DNA of 64,000 nt from Parahaliea mediterranea (lineage in GTDB: Bacteria > Pseudomonadota > Gammaproteobacteria > Pseudomonadales > Halieaceae). The translations under genes and the position numbers were made by a program. Positions 17,244 to 27,100 of the stretch are shown here, piece by piece. Location: the NCBI RefSeq assembly GCF_003402235.1, contig NZ_QEWO01000002.1, forward strand, positions 186,001-250,000, given 5' to 3'. The notes under the pieces are model-generated. The model had not been told where the DNA came from. It was given only the letters and a program-made list of their open reading frames with translations, and searched no databases. The stretch's first letter is position 1; each line of letters begins with the position of its first letter.

Positions 17244-19823
17244 TCAGTTGCAGGCCGCCAGCAGCACTACCTGCTCGCGTTCGGGCTCCGGCAGGCATTT
17301 GCTGCGCTGGCGCTTGCCGGCGGCCTGGTTGTCCACCGCCAGCAGGTCGCCGGCCCGGCTTGCCGCCAGGCGGCGCTCGTCGGGCACATCGCCGTACAGG
17401 GTGGTGCGCTGGCGCGGCATGCGGCCCGCGGCGCGGATGTGCTGCTCCATAATCGCCGGCGCCCACTCCTGGCCGTGGCTGGAGCCGGCGGCGCGGGTGA
17501 TGCTCTCGTTCATCAGGGTGCCGCCGAGGTCATTGACGCCGGCATTCAGACAGGCGGCCACGCCGGCGGCGCCCATCTTCACCCAGGATGTCTGGATATT
17601 GTCGATCAGCCCGTGAAACACCAGCCGCGCCACGGCGTGCATCAGCACCGCCTCGCGAAAGCTGGGGCCGCGGCGCGAGCGCCCGCGCAGGAACATGGGC
17701 GCTTCCATGTGCACAAAGGGCAGCGGTACAAACTCGGTAAATCCGCCGTGGCGCTGCTGCAGCGCGCGAATGGCGAGCAGGTGCCGGGCCCAGTGACGGG
17801 GCCGGTCGATGTGGCCGTACATGATGGTGGCGGTGGTTTTAAAACCGGCCTCGTGGGCCGCGGTCATCACCTCCAGCCACTCGCGGCTGCTGAGCTTGTC
17901 GGGGCACAGCACGTCGCGCACTTCATCGTGCAGCACTTCCGCCGCGGTGCCCGGCAGGGTGTTGAGTCCGGCGGCCTTCAGCTGCCGGAGGAACAGCGCC
18001 GGGCTCAAGCCCAGCGTGGCAGCCCCCTGGGAGACCTCCAGCGGCGAAAAGGCGTGGATGTGCATGCCCGGGGTGGCGCTGCGCACGGTGCGCAGAATGT
18101 CCAGGTAGGTCTGCCCGGTGTAATCCGGGTGAATGCCGCCCTGCATGCACACCTCGGTGGCGCCCCGCTCCCAGGCCTCGCGGCAGCGGCGGGCAATTTC
18201 CTCGCCGGAGATATCGTAGGGCCGGCCGCGCAGGTCCTCGTGCTGTTTGCCCTTGGAGAAGGCGCAGAAGGCGCATTTGAAATAGCAGACGTTGGTGTAG
18301 TTGATGTTGCGGTTGACCACGTAGGACACGCCGTCGCCGCAAGCTTGCCGGCGCAGGTCGTCGGCGGCCCGCACCACCTGGGTGAACTCGTCGCCGCGCA
18401 CCTCGAACAGGCGCGCCACCTGGGCCTCGGTGAGCGCCCTGCCCGCCCGGCAGTCATCCAGCAGCGCCGACAGCTCGGCACTGGCCGGCGCGGCACGGTG
18501 GCCGGCATCCAGCAGGGCGGCGTCCTCCGCCGGCACCGGCGCATCCTCGCCGGGGGCCCAGCGGTCGCGCCGCGCAAAGCCGCTGCCGTCGGACTGGCGC
18601 TGCACCGGACCCTGCAGGGCCTCGTCCAGCCAGCGCGGCGCATCGCAGGCGTAGGCCGGGTAGATGGTCAGGCGCTGGTCCAGGTATTTGCCGGCGGCGC
18701 GGGTTTCCTGGGCCAGGCGGTCCAGGTGCGGCCAGGGCGCCTCCGGGTTGACGTAGTCCGGGGTCAGGGGCGACACCCCGCCCCAGTCGTTGATGCCCGC
18801 CGCCACCAGTTGGGGCAGCACACCGGGGCTGAGGTTGGGCGGCGCCTGGATATTCATGGCCGGGCCAAACACCAGGCGCGCCACGGCAATGGTCCACAGC
18901 AGGTCGTTGAGGTCCGGCTCGGGCGCCTGGGCCATCAGGGTGCCCGGCTTGGCGCGGAAGTTCTGCACAATCACTTCCTGCAGATGGCCATGGCGCTGGT
19001 GCAGATCGCGCAGGGCCAGCAGGGATTCAATGCGCTCGCGGCGGGTTTCGCCGATGCCGATGAGAATGCCGGAGGTAAAGGGCACCGCCGCCGCGCCGGC
19101 CAGGGCAATGGTTTCCAGGCGCCGGGCGGGTTCTTTGTCGGGCGAGCCGTAGTGCGGCATGCCCTTCTCGCCCAGGCGCTCGGACGCCGACTCCAGCATG
19201 ATGCCCATGGAGGCACTGACCTTGCGCAGGCGGGCGATCTCCTGTGCTGTCATGCAGCCGGCGTTGATATGGGGCAGCAAGCTGGTTTCGCGCACAATGG
19301 CCGCCGCCACGGCTTCCACGTATTCCAGGGTGGTGGCGTAGCCCATGTCGGCCAGGGCCTTGCGCGCGGCGCTGTAGCGCAACTCGGGTTTTTCGCCCAG
19401 GGTCAGCAGGGCTTCCTGGCAGCCCAGTTGCTCCGCCGCGCGGCATTGTTCCAGCACGGTTTCAATCGGCATGTAGGGCTGCTCAACCCGCTTGGGCGTG
19501 CGGGCAAAGGTGCAGTAGTGGCACACATCGCGGCACAGGTGGGTCAGCGGCAGGAAGAGCTTGCGCGAGTAGGTGATGACATTGCGGTGGCCGCGATCGC
19601 GCAGCTCACCCGCCAGGGCGGCCAGGGCCGCGGTATCGTCTACCGCCGCGAGCGCCAGGCACTGCTCCGGGGCCGGCGCGCTGCCGCGCTGCCACTGGGC
19701 CGCGAGGCTCTCGATCAGGGCGTGGCCTTGCGCACTGGCGTCAGCACCACCGGCTGGCGCTGCCGGCAAAACACCGGCGCTGTCACCATTACTGTTATCA
19801 CTACGATCACTGGCGCTGCTCAT
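17244..19823 (-). CDS. fbiC: FO synthase, fused CofG-CofH (FbiC)
   Basis: Bifunctional radical-SAM enzyme that joins 5-amino-6-ribitylaminouracil and tyrosine to make FO, the deazaflavin chromophore of F420. At 859 residues it has the length of actinobacterial FbiC. The N-terminal CofG-like half carries CRDVCHYCTFA (CxxxCxxC, near residues 96-103). The CofH-like half carries NYTNVCYFKCAFCAFSKGK (near residue 515). Both Fe-S motifs are intact, so both half reactions are likely. The first 35 residues are low-complexity (SDRSDNSNGDSAG). ATG at 19823 overlaps the cofC stop by 4 nt. It is the last cofactor gene of a five-gene operon. Confidence 0.95.
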   Translation of the reverse strand: MSSASDRSDNSNGDSAGVLPAAPAGGADASAQGHALIESLAAQWQRGSAPAPEQCLALAAVDDTAALAALAGELRDRGHRNVITYSRKLFLPLTHLCRDVCHYCTFARTPKRVEQPYMPIETVLEQCRAAEQLGCQEALLTLGEKPELRYSAARKALADMGYATTLEYVEAVAAAIVRETSLLPHINAGCMTAQEIARLRKVSASMGIMLESASERLGEKGMPHYGSPDKEPARRLETIALAGAAAVPFTSGILIGIGETRRERIESLLALRDLHQRHGHLQEVIVQNFRAKPGTLMAQAPEPDLNDLLWTIAVARLVFGPAMNIQAPPNLSPGVLPQLVAAGINDWGGVSPLTPDYVNPEAPWPHLDRLAQETRAAGKYLDQRLTIYPAYACDAPRWLDEALQGPVQRQSDGSGFARRDRWAPGEDAPVPAEDAALLDAGHRAAPASAELSALLDDCRAGRALTEAQVARLFEVRGDEFTQVVRAADDLRRQACGDGVSYVVNRNINYTNVCYFKCAFCAFSKGKQHEDLRGRPYDISGEEIARRCREAWERGATEVCMQGGIHPDYTGQTYLDILRTVRSATPGMHIHAFSPLEVSQGAATLGLSPALFLRQLKAAGLNTLPGTAAEVLHDEVRDVLCPDKLSSREWLEVMTAAHEAGFKTTATIMYGHIDRPRHWARHLLAIRALQQRHGGFTEFVPLPFVHMEAPMFLRGRSRRGPSFREAVLMHAVARLVFHGLIDNIQTSWVKMGAAGVAACLNAGVNDLGGTLMNESITRAAGSSHGQEWAPAIMEQHIRAAGRMPRQRTTLYGDVPDERRLAASRAGDLLAVDNQAAGKRQRSKCLPEPEREQVVLLAACN

Positions 19824-20542
19824 GTGTCGCTCTCCCCCGAGCGGTGACTGTCCCGCGTTGTATTGTCGATGGTCAGCCCCAGTGCCTCCACCGCCACGTT
19901 AAGGCGGCTGCGCAGCCCCGGCTGGGCCAGCCAGGCGCTCGTGGCCGCGCCCGCCCCCGGCGCCGCCAGCAACTCGGCGATATCCCGCGGCTCGTCGATA
20001 TCGGCGGCGGTGCCGTGGCGCTGCAACAGGCTGTGTGTTCCCGCCGCCTGCCGGTGGTGGCGACAACTGTCGCGACCAAAGCGAAACGCCGGGGTGGCCG
20101 GCGCATCAAACAGCAGCAGGTTGGTGCCGGTGGCGGCGCGATCCGGCGCAATCAGCAGGCCGCCCTGCCCGGCCTGCTGGGCCAGCGCGGCATCCAGGTC
20201 GGCGGCGCCCAGCCAGGGCAGGTCTGCATGCAGCACCATGATGCGCTGGGCACCGGCGCGGGCGACGGCACTGCAGGCAGCCTGCAGTACAGCGTTCAGG
20301 CCCTGGCAGGCCAGGGTGGATTCCGGCAGGTGGCGGGCACCGAAATGGCCGGCCAGCAGCGCGGCACCCGGGTCGTCGGACACCAGCCACACCGCATCCA
20401 CCGCCGCATGGGCACACAGCACCGAGAGCACGTCCTCGGCCATGGCCTGCATCAGGCCACGGCGCTCGGACGGGCCGAGCAGGCCCGAAAGCCGCGTCTT
20501 GGCGGCCACCAGGTCTTTCAATGGCAGTACGGCGTGGAGCAT
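19820..20542 (-). CDS. cofC: Phospholactate-type guanylyltransferase CofC/FbiD
   Basis: Activates a three-carbon phosphoacid (2-phospholactate, phosphoenolpyruvate or 3-phosphoglycerate, depending on lineage) with GTP for transfer to FO. The 240 residues have the CofC N-terminus AVLPLKDLVAAKTRLSGLL and the nucleotidyltransferase core with HADLPWL. The sequence alone does not tell me which acid is used. It shares one base with the cofD stop region (20542) and overlaps fbiC by 4 nt. The C-terminal tail beyond about residue 205 (LRSRLNVAVEALGLTIDN) is an extension of uncertain role. Confidence 0.9.
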   Translation of the reverse strand: MLHAVLPLKDLVAAKTRLSGLLGPSERRGLMQAMAEDVLSVLCAHAAVDAVWLVSDDPGAALLAGHFGARHLPESTLACQGLNAVLQAACSAVARAGAQRIMVLHADLPWLGAADLDAALAQQAGQGGLLIAPDRAATGTNLLLFDAPATPAFRFGRDSCRHHRQAAGTHSLLQRHGTAADIDEPRDIAELLAAPGAGAATSAWLAQPGLRSRLNVAVEALGLTIDNTTRDSHRSGESDT

Positions 20543-21531
20543 CAGCGCCTGGCCTCCGGCAGCACATTCTTAAGTACTTTTGTAAGCACATCCCGCGCCA
20601 GCTGCCGCTTGTCGTCCAGGGTTTTCATCAGGGTGTTGTGCACAGCTATCTCTTCGTTGCCGCTCTGCCCCAGGGCATCGGCCAGGGCGGCGTCTTCGTT
20701 ATCAAGTACAACGTGGCTGACCAGCCCCGGGTAGCGCTGGCGGTAGTGTTGCACCACCGCCGCGGCATCCACCGGCAGGCCCAGCTCGGCCATCATTTTG
20801 GCTGCCGGCCCCTTCACCGCCCGCCCGCCGATAATGGGCGACACCGCCACCACCGGCACCGCCAGGGCGGCGAGCTGCTGCCACAGGCCCGGCACACCGA
20901 GAATGGGGTCGATGCTGACAAAGGGGTTGGAGGGGCAGATCACCACCGCCGCCACCTCGCCGCTGGCCAGCAGGGCCTGCAGCGGCGCAGGCACGCGGGC
21001 CGCGTCCAGCCCCCGGAAACTGAAGCCGCTCACTGCCGGCTCACAGCGCCGGCGCACGAAATAATGCTGGAAGGGCAGCTCGCCCTCGTCGGTATGCACC
21101 AGGGTGCTGACGGGCTCCTCGGCCATCGGGTAAATGGCGCTCTGGATACCCATGGCCTGTGCCAGCCGCGCGGTGACGGCGCTCAGCGCCTGCCCTTCGG
21201 CCAGCAGTCCGGTGCGCAGCAGGTGGGTGGCCAGGTCGCCATCACCCAACTGGAACCAGGTATCGCCCCCCAGCGCGGCGAGGGCCTCGCGCACCTGCCA
21301 GGTTTCACCTTCGATACCCCAGCCCTGCGCACGATTGCTGCGGCCAGACAGGGTGTACAGCAGGGTGTCGATGTCCGGGCTGATATGCAGGCCGTGGTGA
21401 CGGAAGTCGTCCGCGGTATTGACCAGCACCGCCAGCGCGCCGGCGGGCAGCTCCTGCGCCAGCCCCAGGGCCAGCTTGGCGCCGCCAACGCCGCCGGACA
21501 GGGCCAGGATTTTTTTGCCCGCGCCCGCCAT
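20542..21531 (-). CDS. cofD: 2-phospho-L-lactate transferase CofD/FbiA
   Basis: Transfers the phosphoacid moiety from the GDP- or GMP-linked donor to FO, giving F420-0 or dehydro-F420-0. The 329 residues show LSGGVGGAKLALGL at the N-terminus, the family block NTADDFRHHGLHISPDIDTL, CPSNPFVSIDPIL and VSPIIGGRAVKGP. The gene lies between cofE and cofC with one-base overlaps at both ends (TGATG-like junctions), so translation is very likely coupled. Confidence 0.95.
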   Translation of the reverse strand: MAGAGKKILALSGGVGGAKLALGLAQELPAGALAVLVNTADDFRHHGLHISPDIDTLLYTLSGRSNRAQGWGIEGETWQVREALAALGGDTWFQLGDGDLATHLLRTGLLAEGQALSAVTARLAQAMGIQSAIYPMAEEPVSTLVHTDEGELPFQHYFVRRRCEPAVSGFSFRGLDAARVPAPLQALLASGEVAAVVICPSNPFVSIDPILGVPGLWQQLAALAVPVVAVSPIIGGRAVKGPAAKMMAELGLPVDAAAVVQHYRQRYPGLVSHVVLDNEDAALADALGQSGNEEIAVHNTLMKTLDDKRQLARDVLTKVLKNVLPEARR

Positions 21532-22298
21532 CAGCGGAACATATCCAGTTCGCGCTGGCGCAGCAGGGCATCCGCCCCGCCCAGGCCCGGGCGCAGGCGC
21601 GCGCCACGCACCAGCACTACCGGGCAGGCCTCGTCGGACTGCCCCTGCACCAGGGACGCGGCGGCGGCCAGTTCATCGGCAACCGCTGCCTCGGTCACTT
21701 CCAGCACGTTGCCGAACAGGTCGCGCTCGCCAATCTGGTTGTAGAGCGGGTCCAGCCCGGCGCAGCCAATGGCCATGCCCACGGTACCCATGCGCCAGGC
21801 CCGCCCGACACTGTCGTTAATGACCACCATGGGCGCCTGGCCGGGGCCGGGGCTCAGGGCCTTGCGCAGCGCCTGGGCGGAGCGATCGGGGTCTTCCGGC
21901 AACAGCAGCACCTGCGGGTCGCCCTCGGGCTGTTCAATATTGGAGCGATCGATGCCGGCGTTGGCCATGACATAGCCCAGGCGGTGTTCGACGATAATCA
22001 CCCCCGGCCGCACCCGCAGCACCTCGCGGGACTCCCGCAGGATGCATTCCACCTGGCGCGGATCCTTGTTCGCCTGCTCGGCAATATCCCGCGCCCGCTG
22101 GCTCGGTTCGATGTCGGCGAGCCGCAGGTAGCGGCCCTCGGCCTTGGATACCACCTTCTGGGCCACCACCAGCACGTCACCGGCTTCCAGGGTCAGCTGG
22201 TTGCGGTGCAGCGCATCGGCAACCAGCGCGGCCAGATCATCGCCCGGGGCAACCAGCGGGAAATCCCGCAGGGGAATGATCTGCAGGGCCGGATTCAT
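21531..22298 (-). CDS. cofE: Coenzyme F420-0:L-glutamate ligase CofE
   Basis: GTP-dependent ligase adding the glutamate tail to F420-0. The 255 residues form a stand-alone CofE with VVAQKVVSKAEGRY and NDSVGRAWRMGTVGMAIG. It lacks the C-terminal nitroreductase-like domain that in mycobacterial FbiB (about 450 residues) reduces dehydro-F420-0, so any such reduction must be done by another protein or be unnecessary. Overlaps npdG by 4 nt and cofD by 1 nt. Confidence 0.95.
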   Translation of the reverse strand: MNPALQIIPLRDFPLVAPGDDLAALVADALHRNQLTLEAGDVLVVAQKVVSKAEGRYLRLADIEPSQRARDIAEQANKDPRQVECILRESREVLRVRPGVIIVEHRLGYVMANAGIDRSNIEQPEGDPQVLLLPEDPDRSAQALRKALSPGPGQAPMVVINDSVGRAWRMGTVGMAIGCAGLDPLYNQIGERDLFGNVLEVTEAAVADELAAAASLVQGQSDEACPVVLVRGARLRPGLGGADALLRQRELDMFR

Positions 22299-22981
22299 TC
22301 AGCATGATCCAGACCGGTAATGCGAATGCCCGCATGACAGCTGTACTGCTTGTTGATGGTAATCAGCACCGAGGTGAGGGCCTCGGCGGCGGCGGCGTTG
22401 TTGATCATGCCGGCGTGGAAGCCGCGCATGCCGGCGGCCTCTACCAGTTTGATTACCTCGGCCCGCGCTTCCTTCTTGTTGCCGCACACCAGCACGTCGC
22501 AATCCAGGCCAGCCCCTTCCTGCAGGTGGTGGGCCGCCACGTTCTGGAAGGCCGATACCACCGCCACCTCGTCCCCCAGGATCTCCTGGGCGATCTGCCC
22601 GGCGCTGCCCTGCTCCGGCAGCTGCACCCGCGCCACCCGGGGCGGCACCAGCGGCACGGTGACATCAATGAGGATTTTGCCCTGCAGGGCGGGCTTGAGT
22701 TGCTCCAGCGTGGATGCCTGGTGGCTGAAAGGCACAGTGAGGGTGACGATGTCGGCGGCCTCGGCGGCGGCCTGGTTTTCCATCGCTTCCACCGTCACGG
22801 CGGCAACACCGCGCTCGGCCATGACTTCACGCAGGTCGGACACGGCGGCCTCGGCCTTGTCGGCGGTGCGCGAACCGATAATGACCCGGTAGCCGGCCTG
22901 GGCCCAGCGCCGGGCCAGGCCAGTGCCGAGATCGCCGGTGCCACCGAGAATGGCCAGAACCGGAAGAGTGTCTGTTGTCAT
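22295..22981 (-). CDS. npdG: F420H2:NADP+ oxidoreductase (Fno/NpdG)
   Basis: Moves hydride between NADP(H) and F420, so it can charge the cofactor pool. The 228 residues begin with the typical Rossmann motif ILGGTGDLGTGLARRWAQAG and NADP-type IIGSRTADKA, and contain VVSAFQNVAAHHLQ, characteristic of the family. It is the first gene of the F420 operon and so probably sets expression of the cluster. Upstream is a 212-bp gap shared with a divergent SDR gene. Confidence 0.9.
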   Translation of the reverse strand: MTTDTLPVLAILGGTGDLGTGLARRWAQAGYRVIIGSRTADKAEAAVSDLREVMAERGVAAVTVEAMENQAAAEAADIVTLTVPFSHQASTLEQLKPALQGKILIDVTVPLVPPRVARVQLPEQGSAGQIAQEILGDEVAVVSAFQNVAAHHLQEGAGLDCDVLVCGNKKEARAEVIKLVEAAGMRGFHAGMINNAAAAEALTSVLITINKQYSCHAGIRITGLDHAE

Positions 22982-23193
22982 CGTTGTTGGGTCCTGTGGA
23001 GTGAATCTGTCGGGAACGGGGGTTCAGATTGTGCGACCAGCGGGGCTTCGCTGGCGAGGCCAGGGCAGCACTATGTCGCTGCGCTTGCCAGCCACCCGAA
23101 TTCGTTTAGCATGCGCATGGCCAAGGCATCTTAGGGAAATCAAAAGGTGACCACAAGACAGCCCGGGCTTGTGTAATAAGGAGTTAAACCACG

Positions 23194-23976
23194 ATGGACA
23201 GCCCCCTGGATTTCAGCGGCAAGGTCGTTCTGGTCACCGGTGGTGGCAAGGGCGTGGGCCGCGGTATCAGCGAACGTTTTCTGGCCGCCGGCGCCGATGT
23301 GATGATTTGCGGGCGCAGCGAACCGGACACCCTGCCCGAGGCCGCCGGCCGCCAGGCCGTGTTCACCGCCTGCGACGTTCGCGACTTCGAACAGGTGGAG
23401 GCCTGCGTCAACGCCACTGTGGCGCGCTTCGGCCGCCTGGATGTACTGGTGAACAACGCCGGCGGGGCGCCCCACGCCGACGCGGCCACCGCCTCGCCGC
23501 GCTTTTCCGAGGCCATCATCCGCCTCAACCTCATTGCCCCCCTCAACTTTGCCCAGGTGGCCAACCGCCAGATGCAGCAACAGGACAGCGGCGGCAGCAT
23601 TATCAATATCGCCAGTGTCAGCACCATTCGCCCCTCCCCCGGCACCGCCGCCTACGGCGCGGCCAAGGCCGGCCTGGTGAACCTGGGCACCTCACTGGCG
23701 GTGGAGTGGGCTCCCAAAGTGCGCGTGAACGCCGTGATTGCCGGCCTGGTGCGCACCGAGCAGAGCCACCTGCACTACGGTGACGAGGCGGGCATTGCCG
23801 CCGTTGGCGCCACCATTCCCCTGGGTCGCATGGCCGTGCCAGAAGACATTGGCGATGCCTGCCTGTTCTTGGGCTCGCCCCTGTCGTCCTATGTCAGCGG
23901 CGCCAGCCTCACCGTCCACGGTGGTGGTGAAGCCCCCGCCTTCCTCGGCGCCGCCAATACCGACAGCGGCCAGTAG
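23194..23976 (+). CDS. SDR family oxidoreductase
   Basis: Classical short-chain dehydrogenase/reductase of 260 residues. Cofactor motif TGGGKGVGRGI near residue 14, NNAGG near 90, and the active-site set Ser with YGAAK near 155-160. Substrate unknown. ATG start with AAGGAG 10 nt upstream. It is divergent from the F420 operon (212 bp apart), which raises but does not show a functional link; it looks NAD(P)H- rather than F420-dependent because the Rossmann motif is standard SDR. Confidence 0.88.
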   Translation: MDSPLDFSGKVVLVTGGGKGVGRGISERFLAAGADVMICGRSEPDTLPEAAGRQAVFTACDVRDFEQVEACVNATVARFGRLDVLVNNAGGAPHADAATASPRFSEAIIRLNLIAPLNFAQVANRQMQQQDSGGSIINIASVSTIRPSPGTAAYGAAKAGLVNLGTSLAVEWAPKVRVNAVIAGLVRTEQSHLHYGDEAGIAAVGATIPLGRMAVPEDIGDACLFLGSPLSSYVSGASLTVHGGGEAPAFLGAANTDSGQ

Positions 23977-24025
23977 GCCAACGCTCGCAGGCCCTTATAC
24001 ACAGGGCCAAACGCGTATCGGCCGG

Positions 24026-24053
24026 TTGTCCGCCGACCCTATCGCGGTATACT
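24026..24053 (+). promoter_or_regulatory. Candidate promoter of the DUF1631-GGDEF-EAL gene
   Basis: TTGTCC (24026-24031) and TATACT (24048-24053) with a 16-bp spacer lie 60 bp upstream of the ATG at 24114, just after the SDR gene. Matches 4/6 and 5/6 to sigma-70 consensus. Confidence 0.5.
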
Positions 24054-24113
24054 GCTGGCATTGTCGCGCCGTTCCCGGCGCGCCCTGCCAGCGACCCGAT
24101 ACCAAGAGACTGC

Positions 24114-27100
24114 ATGTCCCAAGCCGCCACCCCACCCGAAAGCCACGCCGCTACGCTGGAGCTGCCCGACGCGGTGCGACTGTCGGGCAAGGTTATTGCG
24201 GTCACCGGAAACAACTTTGAACTGCGCGATGTGCGCCTGGTGGGGGGCCGCGGCCCCCAACGCATGAGCCTGAAAAAAGGCACCCGCGCCACCCTGATGC
24301 CACAGGCCCTGCGGGATGCCCAGGGGCCCATCGACCGCGTTGGCGTAACCGTCAGGAATGTCAGCGGCGGCGTGGTGCTGCTGAGCCCCGACGGGGTTGA
24401 GGGCAGCCGCTGCCACCGGGCCCTTGGTGGTGCTGACACACCCGCCGCAGCAGCCAAACCCGCCGCAACCCCCACCCCTGTAGCGGCCAGGGGCAACGCC
24501 CTGCTCGAAGGGTTTGAGCGCACCGCCTGCGACCAACTGCAGCCCCTGTGGGCGAGCTTCGTCGGCTCCCTTGCGGAGCGCCTGAACGAGCGCAGCAAGG
24601 CCGTGCAGGGCGGCGACCCGGAGCTGAAGGAGGCCGCCATCACACTGGCTGAGCGAAGCCAGGACTTTATCGACGGCATGATGGACATGGTTCGCGCCCA
24701 TTTCGATGACCTGGTGCCAGCCGAACCCGAGCGTCGCCAGCAGTGGCAGCAGAGCGCCGAGGGCGGCCATACGCTCGACCTGGTGGACCTCGAGGACTTC
24801 GAGGACTTTCTCGCCATCGACCGCATGATCAACCTGGGGCAGGAATGGTACGGCGAAGTGCTGGAATGCCTGACCGTGCGCCTGGCCACAGCCATCGACG
24901 CACCGCCGCTGGATGTGCGCCTGCCGGTGCATATCGCGCAGCTGTGCACGACGCTGCAATCCCTGCTGGCCCAGGCCGATATCAGCCACAAGGCGACCTC
25001 GGCCATTTTCGACGCCTTCCTGCGGCTCTTCATGCCCCGGCTCGAAAACTACTACCGCATCCTCAACCAGCACCTGACCAAGGCCGGTATCTTCCCCGAA
25101 CTGGAAGAGGAAATACGGCTCAAGGGCTCGGTGCTGGAGCGGGCGCGGGCGCGGGCCGAGCGCGAGAGCGTGGCCAAAGCCCCGCGCCCCGCCCAACCAG
25201 CTGCTCAGTCAGCCGCTCAGTCAACCGCCCAGCCAAGCGCTGAGGCACAACAGAGCGCCGAAACAGCCGCCATCGCGGGCGTTAGCGACGGCGGCGAGCG
25301 CCGCGTGCCGCCGGCCTCCGCCACCATTTACCAGTCGGTGCTGGATGCGCTGAATTTCCAGCGCGAGGCCCTGCCCGGCCAGAGCCCGCCCAGCAATGCC
25401 CCGGCCGCCAGCACAGACTCGGTGCTGCAGGCCCTGGACAACCTGCAGCGCGACAGCGCGCTGCGCCAGGAACTGCGCGACATCGGCTCACTGCGCCAGT
25501 TTCTGGCCGCCAACAGCGATCGCTTCGACACCCTGCGCGGCACCGCCGGGTCCGGCCCGGACAGCATCAACCAGCTGGATCTGGTAGACACCCTGTTCAG
25601 CACCATCCACACCCAGATGGATGTCTCCGAACAGTTGCAACCGACCCTGTCGGAGCTGCAGGTGCCACTGGCCAAGCTGGCGTTGCAGGAGCCCCGCTTC
25701 TTCAGCGACAACCAGCACGCCGCCCGGGGCGTTATCGACAAGCTGGCCCAGCTGGCCGCCGCCGGCAACTTCCCCAACCGCATGCTGGAGGGCAAGGTCA
25801 CCGGCATCATCGAAGGCATTGTGGCCGGCTACGATCGCGACGCGGGTGTGTTCGATACCGCGCTGGAGGAAATCGACCGCCTGGTGCAGCAGCAGGTATC
25901 GGCCCAGAGCCGCAACGTGGAGCGCGTCATCCGCACCCAGGAGGGCCAGTATCGGCTGCGCCAGGCCCGTGCCGAAGTGGACAACACGATCCGCCAGCAC
26001 CTGGGCGATGCCGAGGTGCCCCAGTTGCTGCTGGAGTTCATCCAGCGCGGCTGGCGCGATCTGCTGGTGCTGACCTGGATCAAACAGGGCACCGACAGCG
26101 CCAGCTGGCAGGACCAGCTGCGCACCATCGACCTGCTGGGCGAGTGGCTGAACGAGCAACAGGAACAGCCCGGCGCGGGCAAATCCATGCAGCACGGCCT
26201 GGAGGCCGGGCCCTTCATCGACATGCTGGAACAGCAGGTTGCCTCGGAACTGCCGGCCAACATCGAACTGGGGCCGGTGCTGGACGAGCTGCGCATGGCG
26301 CTGTCCGGCGAGCACCCGGTCACCAGTTGCACGCTTGGCGACGACGACTTCAACCCGGGCCCCAGCGCCGCCGAACTGCAGCAACGGCTGAACCGTACCC
26401 GGCGCCTGCGGCGCTGGGTAAAACGGGTGCAGCAGCTCAAAACCGGCAGCTGGCTGAGTTACCGCGACAGCAAGGGCGTGCGCAAGCGCATGCAGCTGGC
26501 CTGGGTCAGCCCCGATCTCAATCATTTTATTTTCGTCAACGAGCGCGGCCAGAAAGTGGCCGAAACCAATGCCATCCAGCTGGCCCGGCAACTGAGCCGG
26601 GGCGCCAAGCCGCCCTCCGCGGCGGACCAGATGTCACTGGTGGACCAGAGCCTGTACGGCACCCTGGAATCGGTGCAGGAAACCCTCAACTTCAGCCGCA
26701 ACCACGACCAGCTGACCCGCCTGATCAACCGCCACACCTTCGAGGAGCAGGTGGCGCGCGCCCTGCGCCACGCCGATCACAAGGGCTCCCAGCACGCGGT
26801 GCTGCACCTGAACATCGACCGCTTCAGCCTGGTGAACGAGGTCTACGACGACGTGACCGGCGATCAGGTGCTGATGGAGTTTGCCCGGCTACTGTCTCAG
26901 CTGCACGGCAGCAAAATGTCCACCGCCCGCCTGCAGCAGGACAGCTTCGGCATCCTGCTGGTGGACCACGACATTCCCCGCGCTACCGCGGCGGCAGAAA
27001 AAATCCGCGCGGACATCGAGAACGGCAGCCTGGAGATCGAGAACGACCTGATCCGCTTCACGGTGTCCATCGGCATCGCCCCCATCGGCCAGGACAGCCC

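Noticed and set aside
16623-19847. 1074-codon open frame on the plus strand
   Set aside because: Antisense to ung and fbiC; no domain motif; low-complexity His/Ala/Gly composition.
23037-23054. Hairpin CCAGCG/CGCTGG between npdG and the SDR gene
   Set aside because: Only 6 bp, no T-run, in a divergent gap; likely chance.
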